Counted from the first letter of the stretch, positions 52,018 to 60,925 are shown. The stretch is 64,000 bases of DNA from Actinobacteria bacterium HGW-Actinobacteria-7 (GCA_002841275.1 PHET01000003.1:1-64000); one strand, 5' to 3'. Notes: generated by a model from the letters alone, not told the origin. Program-made: numbers and translations.

Positions 52018-52236
52018 GGTCTTGGTGCGGATAGGGTCGCGCTGACGATCTCGGCGTTCGGCGCGCTGTGCGTTGTCACGTATGTGCTGTTCGTGTTCGG
52101 CAAGCCTCTTGTTCGATGGCTTGGGCGCACAGGCACTCGCGCACTCAACCGCCTCATGGGGCTGGTCCTGGCCGTAGTGGGCGTGCAGCTGCTGCTCAAA
52201 GGAATCGGCGGGGCGCTGAAGTCGTTCGGATACTAG
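52018..52236 (+). pseudogene. 3' fragment of a MarC-family membrane protein gene
   Basis: The frame from 52018 to TAG 52234-52236 reads ADRVALTISAFGALCVVTY, two hydrophobic helices and RLMGLVLAVVGVQLLLKGIGG, as at the end of MarC/UPF0056 proteins (normally about 200 residues, six helices). An in-frame TGA precedes it at 52015-52017 and no start codon or N-terminal part is present. It ends one base before a tRNA-end-like sequence, so it looks like a gene cut by insertion or deletion. Confidence 0.6.
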
Positions 52237-52266
52237 GTCACAGGTTCGAATCCCGTGTGTGCCGTC
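52237..52266 (+). other. tRNA T-arm/acceptor-like segment, possible att scar
   Basis: GGTTCGAATCC with flanking CACAGG/CCCGTGTG resembles a T-arm (one mismatch) followed by acceptor-like GTGTGCC. The 5' partner (GGCACAC) and anticodon arm are missing, so it is not a complete tRNA. Its place just after a truncated marC gene suggests another integration scar. Confidence 0.4.
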
Positions 52267-52286
52267 CCGGAACAACAACAGCAGTC

Positions 52287-55200
52287 CTAGTTCTGCACCA
52301 CCGTGAACGTCACTGTCGTCGAGTAATCGCCCGGATCAACGGTGTACGGCGCATTGATGCTGTAGTCGAAGATGTACGTCTGCTGCCACGTGTACTTGGT
52401 CCCGGCCGATGTGGAAACGAGCGCAGGGGCGGTCGAGAACGCTGTTGCCCCTGACGTCACCCAGCCCCTTGTGGCGTACTTCATCACCGAGACCACCATC
52501 TTGGGCAGCGCTGGCCCCGCAGTGTTGTTGAAGTCGTAGGCATTGACGCTGAGGTTGTACTGGTTGGATCCCACCCCGCCGACTGCGACGGTGGTACCCG
52601 ACGCGAACGTCGACACCGCATTCGGCACGATGGTCCCGAGATCCAGAGTCTGTCCCGCACCAGGCGCCGTGATCGTCACCCAGATCGAGTTTGAGGGCAT
52701 CGTGACGGCCGTAGCGGATCTCTGGGCCGATTCGTTGCCCGCACCATCAACCGCGCTCACCGAGAAGGTGTATGTCTGTCCGGGAGTGAGTCCCGTGGCG
52801 GTGTAGGTGGCCGGGACGCTCGCCGCAATCAGCGTGCCGTCTCGGTACACGTTGTAGCGAGATACACTCGACTGCGCATCCGACGAGACGGTCCACGTGA
52901 TTTCGGCACTGGTCGTGGCGACCGCATTGGCGCGAACGGTCGCAGGCACACTGGGTGCGACGGTGTCGATTGCAATGGTCTTGCCGGAGTTGGCCGAGGT
53001 GATCGTCACGAATGCGGGCACCGTTGCCGAGATGATCTGCACATCTCCGTTGAGCACTCGGCTACCGAGTTCGTGGCCGTTGACGGGCGTCGGGCCAATC
53101 TTGTAGACGATCCAGAACGCTGCCGGAGAACCCGGGGTGACCGTCGAGTTCACAGAAGCGAACGTCAACGCCGTGCCAGAGATGTCCGCCGAGAAGACGC
53201 CTGAGGCCCCCACAATAGCGTCTCCGGGCCCGAACAGATGGTCGCCGTTGTCTCGGAATAGCGTCACTGATGCGATATCGGTGCGCAGTGTCGCCGCGGT
53301 ATCCAAGCCACGCACCGTGATTGTGCTGACTTTGGCGGAACCCCCCGATGCGGAGAGCAGGATCTCGTCTGCAACTGCCGTCGCGTCATGTGTCGCGTAG
53401 TACTCCGCTGAGGGGCGCCCGATGTCTGATCCTTGCGCCACGGCGACCGACGGAATCGCGCCGCTGAGGAAGATTGCCTTGTTGGGCACATCAATCCCGT
53501 TGCCCGCAAGATCAGTGAGAACGTCGAGCTCCGCCGTCACGGTGTAGTTAACGCCGACAGACTGAGCGTTCGTCGTAAGGTGCACGATCTTTCCGCCTGC
53601 GTCCAACGTGGCCGCTGTGGGCGAAAGACCTTTGTCGAAGGTGAAGGATGAGCGCAGGGTGACCGAGTCGGTCGGTTCGAGCGATTCGGAGAAGGTCACG
53701 TCGACGTGGGTTGCATCGATTGCCACCGCCGAGACAACCGTGGGGGGCATGTTGTCCACACGGATGTTGGTGAGCACGACAGTGGCGCCTCTGTTGTCCG
53801 CCCGGTCGACAGGAGTCGCGAACAGCGAATATGGAGGCGTGCCGTTCTGCAGCGCGGGGAGGAGCGTCCAGTCGTACGTCCAGTTCATCCCCCAGGCGGT
53901 CAGCGTGGTCGCGCTGGACGCCCAGCCTGTTCCGTCCCACCACTGTCCGTCATCCTCGCGACGAATCTGGAGTTCTGTCCAGGCTATTCCTGCGCCCGAG
54001 TCCGAAGCGGTACCGCCAAGAAGAGTGCTCCCTGGGTCGAGGATCGACTGGCTATCTGTGAATGGGTCAGTCCACGTGACGGTGGGTGGGGTCCCGTCCA
54101 CGGTGAACTTCGCGCCTGCAGATGCAGAGATGCCCGAAAGGGGCGCTGTGGTCGAATAGGTTGTGACCTCTGACGAGGCGGTCTGTCCGTCAAGCACCGA
54201 AAGGTCGAAGGCGTACACCACCCAGTATTGGTGGGGAAGGCTATCTGAGATGACCTGCTGGAGAGCCGGGTCGAACGTCACCAAGACAGTCGACCCCGAG
54301 AAGTAAGCCGCCGTCGTGTTGAGAAGCGTGTCGCTCGCACCGTATTCGCCGTCGCCGTCGTCCAGGTAGACGGAGACCCCGGCGATCGTGGCCGAGGGAG
54401 CAGTGCCAACATTGGACAGTGTAACGGCAGAGACGGTAGCTGGATTCGACCCTTGAGTGCGTTGTAGCGAGAAGCCGTCGACGACCTCTTTCTGACCGGG
54501 CGCGACGAATCCGGTAGTCGGCTGGTTCGAGGATGACAGCCCGACCTTGGTCAGCTCGACGACGCCAATGGTGTACGGCGCGCTGAGCCCCGTGTTCGTC
54601 TCGGCGCTGGTGCTCACGCTCACCTGGTAGGTATCGCTGGCGACGGTCGGGTTCACTAGGCCGAACGCCTTCTTGAAGACAACGGTGACCGCCTGTCCAC
54701 CGGCGATGGTGGAGCCTGCCGGCATCGTCAAGGTCACGACCCTGCCGCTCACGCTGACCGCGCTCGCCGATACACCGTTGATGGTTGCGTTGCTCGCCAA
54801 GGGGGTTGCGGGAACCGTGGTGTCGACGGGGAATGTGATCACGATCTTGTTTCCACCGGCTGCGGTTGTTCCAGCGAGCCGTCCTTGGGGGCCAAGGTTG
54901 AAGCCGACGGTGTACGTCGAGGCGGTGGACACGGCGGAAGTGTCAACCACTGAGACTATGGAGGTCACGGCGGTCGCGTTGGCGGTCAGCGGCGCATCCA
55001 GCGGCCAGGTGATCTTCGTGGCGCTCGCCGAAGTCGTGATGGTTCCTACTATCGAGTACGCCGCTCCTGTACCCGGCTGGGACGCGTTTCGCAGCCCTTT
55101 GATGGTGATTCTAAGGGTACGGTTCTTCTTGATAGTGCTTACCCAGCGAATCGAGAGCGTCTGGCCGGAAACCGAGAAGCTACCGGAGTTGCTGACACTG

Positions 55201-55451
55201 GGAATCGACACTCCCGTGATTCCTCTGAGGTCGAAGTTCGAGGGGAACGTGATCACAGTCGATGTGGTCGTGTTGGATATCTGTTCGTTGCCCATCCTCA
55301 TGGTCGACAAGGTGTAGTCCGCGATGGCATTCACGGAGTAGTTCGTGGATGCGGCAGACGGCGAGGCGACCGTGAGTGCACTGGCTGCACCGATCAGGGC
55401 GCCGAGCAGCATCAGGGCTGCGAATACGGCGACCCCCGTGGCCTTGCGCAC
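52287..55451 (-). CDS. Large exported Ig-like/fibronectin III surface protein
   Basis: A 1054-residue protein with a signal peptide (about 1-24, ALIGAASA-L). The order of domains: N-terminal beta-rich region (about 25-330) with TFPSNFDLRGITG; a region with VSVYLDDGDGEYGASDTL; an Ig-like segment (TWTDPFTDSQSILDPG) with LQIRREDDGQWWDG; an SbsA-type Ig domain (VVSAVAIDATHVDVTFSESLEP); a second DNGDHLFGPGDAIVG-type repeat; and a fibronectin III domain near the C-terminus (AEITWTVSSDAQSSVSRYNV). No LPxTG or C-terminal anchor is seen, so it is probably secreted. GGAG before the GTG at 55451. Confidence 0.78.
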   Translation of the reverse strand: MRKATGVAVFAALMLLGALIGAASALTVASPSAASTNYSVNAIADYTLSTMRMGNEQISNTTTSTVITFPSNFDLRGITGVSIPSVSNSGSFSVSGQTLSIRWVSTIKKNRTLRITIKGLRNASQPGTGAAYSIVGTITTSASATKITWPLDAPLTANATAVTSIVSVVDTSAVSTASTYTVGFNLGPQGRLAGTTAAGGNKIVITFPVDTTVPATPLASNATINGVSASAVSVSGRVVTLTMPAGSTIAGGQAVTVVFKKAFGLVNPTVASDTYQVSVSTSAETNTGLSAPYTIGVVELTKVGLSSSNQPTTGFVAPGQKEVVDGFSLQRTQGSNPATVSAVTLSNVGTAPSATIAGVSVYLDDGDGEYGASDTLLNTTAAYFSGSTVLVTFDPALQQVISDSLPHQYWVVYAFDLSVLDGQTASSEVTTYSTTAPLSGISASAGAKFTVDGTPPTVTWTDPFTDSQSILDPGSTLLGGTASDSGAGIAWTELQIRREDDGQWWDGTGWASSATTLTAWGMNWTYDWTLLPALQNGTPPYSLFATPVDRADNRGATVVLTNIRVDNMPPTVVSAVAIDATHVDVTFSESLEPTDSVTLRSSFTFDKGLSPTAATLDAGGKIVHLTTNAQSVGVNYTVTAELDVLTDLAGNGIDVPNKAIFLSGAIPSVAVAQGSDIGRPSAEYYATHDATAVADEILLSASGGSAKVSTITVRGLDTAATLRTDIASVTLFRDNGDHLFGPGDAIVGASGVFSADISGTALTFASVNSTVTPGSPAAFWIVYKIGPTPVNGHELGSRVLNGDVQIISATVPAFVTITSANSGKTIAIDTVAPSVPATVRANAVATTSAEITWTVSSDAQSSVSRYNVYRDGTLIAASVPATYTATGLTPGQTYTFSVSAVDGAGNESAQRSATAVTMPSNSIWVTITAPGAGQTLDLGTIVPNAVSTFASGTTVAVGGVGSNQYNLSVNAYDFNNTAGPALPKMVVSVMKYATRGWVTSGATAFSTAPALVSTSAGTKYTWQQTYIFDYSINAPYTVDPGDYSTTVTFTVVQN

Positions 55452-55696
55452 CTCGAATCTCCGAGAGCTATGCGCGTTGAACCCTACCCGCAATGCCTGT
55501 CCAGCCTCCCGTGTCAGTGTCTGTGTATAGCAGAATAGACGGGGGCACATCCCGTCGCACTTGTTATCGGCACTAATCATGTCACGCGAGAGCACTATTC
55601 GTGCGCTCGAGCGCCTCTGAATCGCCGTGCCCGACGAATGAACCTACAATCTACCGTGTGCTGCAGCGACACGGCCTGTTGCGCCTCGGCGATCGA

Positions 55697-55706
55697 GGGG
55701 GGGGGG
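55697..55706 (+). repeat. G10 homopolymer before the COG2509 flavoprotein gene
   Basis: Ten consecutive G residues lie 6 nt upstream of the GTG at 55713, exactly where the ribosome-binding site is. If translation starts at 55638 instead, the tract is in the coding region and length changes would shift the frame. Confidence 0.8.
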
Positions 55707-55712
55707 TTCCGA

Positions 55713-57341
55713 GTGATCGAGCTACGTAATCTCGAGCTCCCCCTGAGCACGGGCGCCCCATCGGGCGCGCATGCGATGAAGGGCATCGCTGCCAGACGGC
55801 TGGGAGTGGCCGAGCGGCAGATCGCCTCGTTGCGGCTGCTCAAGCGCTCCGTTGACGCCCGACGCAAGAGCAACGTCCACTTCGTGGCGACGCTGGGCGC
55901 GACACTGGACGCGGCAGGTCCTGAGAACGAAGCCGCTGTGGTGCAGCGCGTGAATAGCGACGATATCTACCTAACTGTGACCGAGCTACCACCCGCCGTC
56001 GTGCGCCTCGCGACCGCTCCTGTGCTGCGTCCGGTCGTCGTGGGCACAGGCCCTGCGGGGCTCTTCGCAGCGCTCACCCTCGCGCGTTCGGGTGCGCGGC
56101 CGATCGTGCTCGAGCGCGGCGCTGCGGTCGACGGGCGCATCCGCGCAGTGAACGCCTTCATCCGAAACGGTGTGCTCGACCCCGACTCGAACATCCAGTT
56201 CGGCGAAGGCGGCGCCGGGACCTTCTCGGACGGGAAACTCACTACCAACACGCGCAATCCTCGGATCCGCAGCGTGCTCGAATCGCTGGTAAAGGCCGGA
56301 GCTGCCGAGGAGATCCTGTGGCAGGCCAAGCCGCACATCGGTACCGACCAGCTCACCGGGGCCGTGAAGCGGCTGAGGCTGGAGATCGAGTCGCTCGGAG
56401 GCGAGGTGCGCTTCGACACGCGGCTGATCGATCTCGTGCTCGATGCGGACGGCTCGTTGTGTGCGGTGGTGACCGAGCACTGCGACCGGGGGCGTGAGGA
56501 GATCGCGGCCGAGGCGCTCATCCTGGCGACAGGCCATAGTGCTCGGGACACGTTCGAGGTGCTCCACGCCCATGGGGCGAACCTCACACAGAAGCCGTTC
56601 TCGATTGGAGTGCGAATCGAGCACGACCAGCGCATGGTGAACCGCGCGCAGTACGGGTCTGCGGCCGACCATCCCGCGCTTGGTGCGGCGGACTATAAGC
56701 TCTCGTGCCATCTACCTACCGGGCGCTCGGCCTACACGTTCTGCATGTGTCCCGGTGGCGAGGTCGTCCCGGCGGCAAGCGAAGCAGGCGGCGTCGTAGT
56801 CAACGGCATGAGTCGCTTTGCGCGGGATGGTGCGAATGCGAACTCGGCATTCCTGGTCAACGTCGTCCCGGGGGACTTCGCCGATGACCACCCCTTGGCG
56901 GGAGTGGAGTTCCAGCGCCGTTGGGAGCGTGCCGCCTTCGAGCTGGGTGGGCGCGACTACCGTGCGCCGGCGCAGCTCCTAGGCGACTTCCTGCAGGGCG
57001 TCGGATCCTCGGCGGCGGGTGATGTCGTGCCCACCTATCCGCTGGGTGTGCGCTACGCGGACCTCTCGGACTGTCTGCCCGCATTTGCCGTCGCGTCACT
57101 GCGAGAGGCGGCACCGGTGTTCGAACGACGCTTGCGCGGCTTTGCCACGGCCGACGCGCTGCTCACCGGCGTGGAGACACGCTCTTCGTCTCCGGTGCGC
57201 GTACTGCGAGACGACACGTGGCAGTCGAATCTGCGGGGCGTGTACCCCTGCGGAGAGGGCGCCGGGTACGCGGGCGGCATCATGTCTGCCGCCGTGGACG
57301 GCATGCGCTGTGCCGAGGCGGTCCTCACGCGTTACGAATAG
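55713..57341 (+). CDS. FAD-dependent dehydrogenase of the COG2509 family
   Basis: A 542-residue protein. An N-terminal domain (about 1-90) with ELRNLELPLSTGAPSG and ASLRLLKRSVDARRK precedes a FAD-binding motif (VVVGTGPAGLFAALTLARSG, about 108-127). Further motifs: IQFGEGGAGTFSDGKLTT, ILATGHSARDTFEVLH, FSIGVRIEHDQ, YTFCMCPGGEVVPA and the C-terminal GVYPCGEGAGYAGGIMSAAVDG. Family members are uncharacterised flavoproteins. The GTG at 55713 follows the G-rich tract at 55697-55706; a TTG/ATG at 55638 is also in frame. Confidence 0.85.
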   Translation: MIELRNLELPLSTGAPSGAHAMKGIAARRLGVAERQIASLRLLKRSVDARRKSNVHFVATLGATLDAAGPENEAAVVQRVNSDDIYLTVTELPPAVVRLATAPVLRPVVVGTGPAGLFAALTLARSGARPIVLERGAAVDGRIRAVNAFIRNGVLDPDSNIQFGEGGAGTFSDGKLTTNTRNPRIRSVLESLVKAGAAEEILWQAKPHIGTDQLTGAVKRLRLEIESLGGEVRFDTRLIDLVLDADGSLCAVVTEHCDRGREEIAAEALILATGHSARDTFEVLHAHGANLTQKPFSIGVRIEHDQRMVNRAQYGSAADHPALGAADYKLSCHLPTGRSAYTFCMCPGGEVVPAASEAGGVVVNGMSRFARDGANANSAFLVNVVPGDFADDHPLAGVEFQRRWERAAFELGGRDYRAPAQLLGDFLQGVGSSAAGDVVPTYPLGVRYADLSDCLPAFAVASLREAAPVFERRLRGFATADALLTGVETRSSSPVRVLRDDTWQSNLRGVYPCGEGAGYAGGIMSAAVDGMRCAEAVLTRYE

Positions 57342-57347
57342 TGCCTC

Positions 57348-57384
57348 TCAGCCGGTTCTCAGCGTCGCTCAGCGTTGGCTCAGG
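57348..57384 (+). promoter_or_regulatory. Four CTCAG direct repeats upstream of the acidic exported protein
   Basis: CTCAG starts at 57348, 57359, 57369 and 57380 (spacings 11, 10, 11), which places the repeats on one face of the helix. Direct repeats of this period are typical binding sites of OmpR/PhoB-type response regulators. Similar pairs occur at 57897-57912 and 60070-60085. Confidence 0.6.
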
Positions 57385-57434
57385 TGGTCAGTCGCACAAT
57401 GCGGTTGTTCGTACCGCGTTGAGAGGAGAGCATC

Positions 57435-57809
57435 ATGAAGACAGGCAAGAAGTTCGTACTTGGAACGGCGACCGTGGCGGCACTGGCCACGAGCGCACTG
57501 GTCGCAGCGATGGCTATCGCTGCGCCGCAAGCTCAGGCACCGACGACGGTGTCGACAGCTCCCGCGGCCAGCGCCGTGGGGTCGCAGGCACCCGCCGAGG
57601 CCGCCGAGGCCGTCGAGGTTGACGGCGACAACGTGCAGGACGAGAACGGTGCAGACGATGCCACTGAGGCCAAGGGTGCCGAGCAGGCCGACGAGGCCAA
57701 GGGTGCGTCAAGCGAGAAGGACGGCATCAATCACGAGTTCGACGGCGAAGAGATCGGTGACAACGGCAACGGTGTTCCCGATGCCAACGAGGCTTCGGAA
57801 GCCAAGTAG
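57435..57809 (+). CDS. Exported acidic Ala/Glu/Asp-rich small protein
   Basis: A 124-residue protein. A signal peptide (about 1-30, ALVAAMAIAA-PQAQA) is followed by a low-complexity acidic region (EVDGDNVQDENGADD, then KGAEQADEAKGASSEKDG) without predicted globular domains. Asp-rich GDN/DEN stretches could bind calcium; this is only suggestive. GAGAGGAG precedes the ATG. CTCAG repeats lie upstream and a strong terminator follows, so it is a monocistronic member of the putative two-component regulon. Confidence 0.7.
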   Translation: MKTGKKFVLGTATVAALATSALVAAMAIAAPQAQAPTTVSTAPAASAVGSQAPAEAAEAVEVDGDNVQDENGADDATEAKGAEQADEAKGASSEKDGINHEFDGEEIGDNGNGVPDANEASEAK

Positions 57810-57831
57810 ATCGAGTCTGAGTGTTGGACTG

Positions 57832-57859
57832 ACAGGGGCCCCCTCCCGGGGGCCCCTGT
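57832..57859 (+). terminator. Rho-independent-type hairpin
   Basis: ACAGGGGCCCCC (57832-57843) and GGGGGCCCCTGT (57848-57859) form a perfect 12-bp GC-rich stem around TCCC, followed by TGCGT. It ends the transcript of the acidic protein gene; the missing U tract lowers confidence slightly. Confidence 0.75.
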
Positions 57860-57896
57860 TGCGTGGGATGCAGGTGCATCAGGGTGCTGCGGGTCT

Positions 57897-57912
57897 CTCA
57901 GTCGATTCTCAG
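57897..57912 (+). promoter_or_regulatory. CTCAG direct repeat upstream of the response regulator gene
   Basis: CTCAG at 57897-57901 and 57908-57912 (11-bp spacing), about 80 bp before the response regulator start. Suggests autoregulation of the two-component operon. Confidence 0.5.
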
Positions 57913-57990
57913 AATCAGTGTGCCATGATGTTGGCAGGAGCCGGACCACCGGCCCTCTTGTCGGCGATGCGTGAACGGGAGGTGCCATGC

Positions 57991-58665
57991 ATGCGCGTTC
58001 TTGTCGTCGAAGACGAGGTACGCCTTGCGGCTTACCTCAAACGTGGGCTCGAAGCCGAAGGATTCGCTGTCGATGTCGCCCAAACGGGTACCGATGGACT
58101 GTGGATGGCGATGGAGCAGAGCTACGACGCTGTGATGCTCGATATCATGTTGCCGGGCATGAACGGTTACAAGGTCTGCGAATCGCTGCGGAAGGCCGAC
58201 AACTGGGTTCCGATTCTCATGCTGACGGCCAAGGATGGCGAGTACGATGAAGCCGAGGCGCTCGACACGGGGGCGGACGACTTCCTTTCGAAACCGTTCT
58301 CATTCGTGGTTCTGCTCGCCCGTCTGCGTGCGCTCATGCGGCGCGGCTCGCCAGAAAGGCCCGCATCGCTATCAGTGGGCACGCTTACCATGGATCCCTC
58401 CACGCACGAGGTGCTACGAGGAAGTGAGCTACTCACGCTCACGCCGCGTGAGTACTCACTGCTCGAATACCTGATGCGCCATCCGGGAGACGTACTCCCG
58501 AAGACCGATATTCTCGGCCATGTGTGGGACTGGGAGTTCGAGGGCGACCCCAACATCGTCGAGGTCTACGTGGGATACCTGCGAAAGAAGATCGATGCGC
58601 CGTTTGGTCTCGAGACACTTCGCACAGTACGCGGAGTGGGGTACCGGCTGGTGCCCGATGCCTAG
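57991..58665 (+). CDS. OmpR/PhoB-family response regulator
   Basis: A 224-residue protein. Receiver domain (1-115) with acidic pocket ED (8-9), phosphoacceptor Asp51 (VMLDIMLPGMNGY), Thr at about 79 and Lys101 (FLSKPF). C-terminal winged helix (130-222) with LTPREYSLLEYLMRHPGDVL and EVYVGYLRKKI, then LRTVRGVGYRLVPD. The ATG at 57991 follows GGGAGG. It overlaps the histidine kinase start by 8 nt. Its likely targets are the CTCAG-repeat promoters in this cluster. Confidence 0.95.
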   Translation: MRVLVVEDEVRLAAYLKRGLEAEGFAVDVAQTGTDGLWMAMEQSYDAVMLDIMLPGMNGYKVCESLRKADNWVPILMLTAKDGEYDEAEALDTGADDFLSKPFSFVVLLARLRALMRRGSPERPASLSVGTLTMDPSTHEVLRGSELLTLTPREYSLLEYLMRHPGDVLPKTDILGHVWDWEFEGDPNIVEVYVGYLRKKIDAPFGLETLRTVRGVGYRLVPDA

Positions 58666-60067
58666 AGGAATCGGGCTACGCCCCGTGGGGATTCGTTCGC
58701 GCACGACGCTGATCGCCGTTTTGGTGGTGGGCGTCTCGGTCTCGCTTGCGATGACTGCGCTCGTTCTCACGGCGCGCAAGAGCCTGATCGATCAGATCGC
58801 TTCCAACGCAGATGCGCGCGCTCAGGACATCGCGCTGCTCGCTAAGGCCGGCTCGGTTCCCAACCCGATCCCCGGGAGGGGCGAGGATCTGCTTGTCCAG
58901 GTGCTGGATAGTCGGGGCACGGTGGTCGCTTCAAGCGGATCGATCGAAGGCCAGGCCCCCCTGGTCGATGTGAAGATCGCCCCAGGGGCTTCTCGGACGT
59001 TCACCGTCGGCTCGCTCTTGGAGTCGGGAGAAGGTGGCGGGTCCCAGGGAGAGGGGGGCGCTGATTCTGGCGTCTCATATCTGGTTGCGGCCACCGGTGT
59101 CAGCTCCCCGCACGGTCCGATGACCGTCATCGTCACCTCATCGCTCAATCCAGTCCAACAAATGATCGATGTGATTGTCCCGCTGCTGGCGCTCGGCTTG
59201 CCCGTCATCATGGTGGTGGTGGGTCTGACCGTGTGGACACTCACGGGCCGCGCCCTTCGACCGGTCGAGGCGATCCGAAGTGAGGCGGAGGCCATCTCGG
59301 CGGCGTCTCTGGGTCTGCGGGTCCCCGAACCCGGGACCGCCGATGAGATCGGTCGACTCGCGGAGACGATGAACCGCATGCTCGATCGGCTTGAGAGTTC
59401 CGCTGCTGCGCAGCGACGGTTCGTATCGGATGCCTCACACGAACTCAAGAGCCCCGTGGCCGCGATTCGCACCATGGTAGATGTTGCACGTCGCGAACGA
59501 CCCGATGACTTTGCGGGCTTCCTTAATGATCTGGCGACCGAGGATGCGCGGCTTGGGTACCTGGTGGACGATCTGCTTGTGCTCACCAGATTCGACGAAG
59601 GCTCCGGCGGGGGCGACGCTGTCGAGGTGGACGTCGACGATGTGCTGCTAGGCTGCGTGGCCTCCTGCGAGCGTTCAGGCGGGGTGGGCTTTGATATATC
59701 GGGCATTCATCCGGTCCGACTGATCGCTGAGCTGCGCAGCGTCGAGTCTCTCGCCCGCAACCTTGTTGAGAACGCGATGCGGCACGCTGCTACAACGGTA
59801 TGGATATCATCGTCGGTGGTGGATGGGGCTGCCGTCATCATCGTGAGCGACGACGGCGCAGGAATCGCACCACAAGACCGGGAGAGGGTATTCCAGCGTT
59901 TCGTGCGACTCGATGAGTCCCGCGTCCGAGATTACGGTGGGACTGGGTTGGGGCTGTCGGTATGCCGCGCTGTCACTCACTCGATGGGCGGAGAGATTGT
60001 CGTGACGGAACCGCAGCATGCAGGTGCCACATTTCTGGTCCGGCTGCCACTCGGCACACTCCGCTAG
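58658..60067 (+). CDS. Sensor histidine kinase
   Basis: A 469-residue protein. TM1 (about 17-38), an extracytoplasmic region of about 130 residues (with an acidic/Gly-rich loop SGEGGGSQGEGGADSG), TM2 (about 170-192), HAMP (about 193-245), H-box SDASHELKSPVAAIR with the phosphorylatable His near 260, N-box NLVENAMRHAA, and G-boxes VSDDGAGIAP and DYGGTGLGLSVCRAV. The start overlaps the response regulator end by 8 nt, so the pair is translationally coupled. The signal is unknown. Confidence 0.95.
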   Translation: MPRGIGLRPVGIRSRTTLIAVLVVGVSVSLAMTALVLTARKSLIDQIASNADARAQDIALLAKAGSVPNPIPGRGEDLLVQVLDSRGTVVASSGSIEGQAPLVDVKIAPGASRTFTVGSLLESGEGGGSQGEGGADSGVSYLVAATGVSSPHGPMTVIVTSSLNPVQQMIDVIVPLLALGLPVIMVVVGLTVWTLTGRALRPVEAIRSEAEAISAASLGLRVPEPGTADEIGRLAETMNRMLDRLESSAAAQRRFVSDASHELKSPVAAIRTMVDVARRERPDDFAGFLNDLATEDARLGYLVDDLLVLTRFDEGSGGGDAVEVDVDDVLLGCVASCERSGGVGFDISGIHPVRLIAELRSVESLARNLVENAMRHAATTVWISSSVVDGAAVIIVSDDGAGIAPQDRERVFQRFVRLDESRVRDYGGTGLGLSVCRAVTHSMGGEIVVTEPQHAGATFLVRLPLGTLR

Positions 60068-60069
60068 TT

Positions 60070-60085
60070 CTCAGGGTTCTCTCAG
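60070..60085 (+). promoter_or_regulatory. CTCAG direct repeat upstream of the ABC transporter operon
   Basis: CTCAG at 60070-60074 and 60081-60085 (11-bp spacing), about 73 bp before the ATPase start and just after the kinase stop. A third weaker CTCAT follows after about 12 bp. Puts the ABC transporter under the putative control of the preceding two-component system. Confidence 0.55.
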
Positions 60086-60157
60086 GGTCGCCCTCATATG
60101 GTTGCAGTGCGCGGCGCTCCGCCGCAGCTCAACGCAGACGCACGGAGGGACACACCC

Positions 60158-60925
60158 ATGGCCGAATTCGCAATCGAGACGCACGAACTCAGCAGGCGCT
60201 TTGGCGAGACGCTCGCGGTTGACGCACTCACTCTCAGCGTGAAGCGCGGCGAGATCTTCGGGTTTCTCGGGCACAACGGCGCTGGAAAGACCACGACCGT
60301 CAACCTGCTGACCACGCTGATCCTGCCCACCTCGGGGACGGCATCCGTGTGTGGCAATGATGTCGTTGACGACAACCTCGCGGCGAGGCAGTGCATTGGC
60401 TACGTACCCGAGAACGTCAGGCTTTACAACGACCTGACCGTCGATGAGAACTTGCGGTTCTTCGCTGAGCTCTCGGGCGTCCGCGCTGTTCCGCGTCGGA
60501 TCGCCGAGGTGCTCGCGCTTCTCGACCGGCCAGGCTGGCACAACCGTCGGGTGGGCTCCTTTTCGAAGGGTATGCGGCAGCGGGTAGGCATCGCCCAGGC
60601 TTTGCTGCACGAACCGGACGTTCTGTTCCTCGATGAACCTTCTTCAGGTCTCGACCCGGAGGCCACACGCGAGGTCGATGAGCTTATCGTCCGACTCAAC
60701 CGTGAGTTCGGCATGACGGTCTTCATGAACACCCATATGCTCGATCAGGTCACCAAGATCTGCACAAGTATCGGAATCATGAACCAAGGGCGTTTGATGG
60801 TCACGGACTCACTTGAAGGCATCAAGTCACGCTTCGCCGAGGATCGCTCCCTTGAGGACATCTACATGCACTTCTGGCACAACGGCACTGCGGACCCCGC
60901 GCCCTCAGAGCAGGTGGCCCGATGA
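60158..60925 (+). CDS. ABC transporter ATPase (ABC-2 type exporter)
   Basis: A 255-residue protein. Walker A GHNGAGKTTT (38-47), Q-loop near GYVPENVRLYNDLTV, signature GSFSKGMRQRVGIAQALL, Walker B VLFLDEPSSGLDPEA, switch His in FMNTHML. The shape is that of ABC-2-type exporters for drugs, lipids or copper-maturation (Nos-type) modules. ACGGAGGG precedes the ATG at 60158. Its stop overlaps the permease start (ATGA). Confidence 0.93.
   Translation: MAEFAIETHELSRRFGETLAVDALTLSVKRGEIFGFLGHNGAGKTTTVNLLTTLILPTSGTASVCGNDVVDDNLAARQCIGYVPENVRLYNDLTVDENLRFFAELSGVRAVPRRIAEVLALLDRPGWHNRRVGSFSKGMRQRVGIAQALLHEPDVLFLDEPSSGLDPEATREVDELIVRLNREFGMTVFMNTHMLDQVTKICTSIGIMNQGRLMVTDSLEGIKSRFAEDRSLEDIYMHFWHNGTADPAPSEQVAR

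Noticed and set aside
57348-57384. CRISPR array or tandem repeat made of the CTCAG units
   Set aside because: The units are 5 bp with 5-6 bp spacers, far below CRISPR size; a regulator binding site explains them better.
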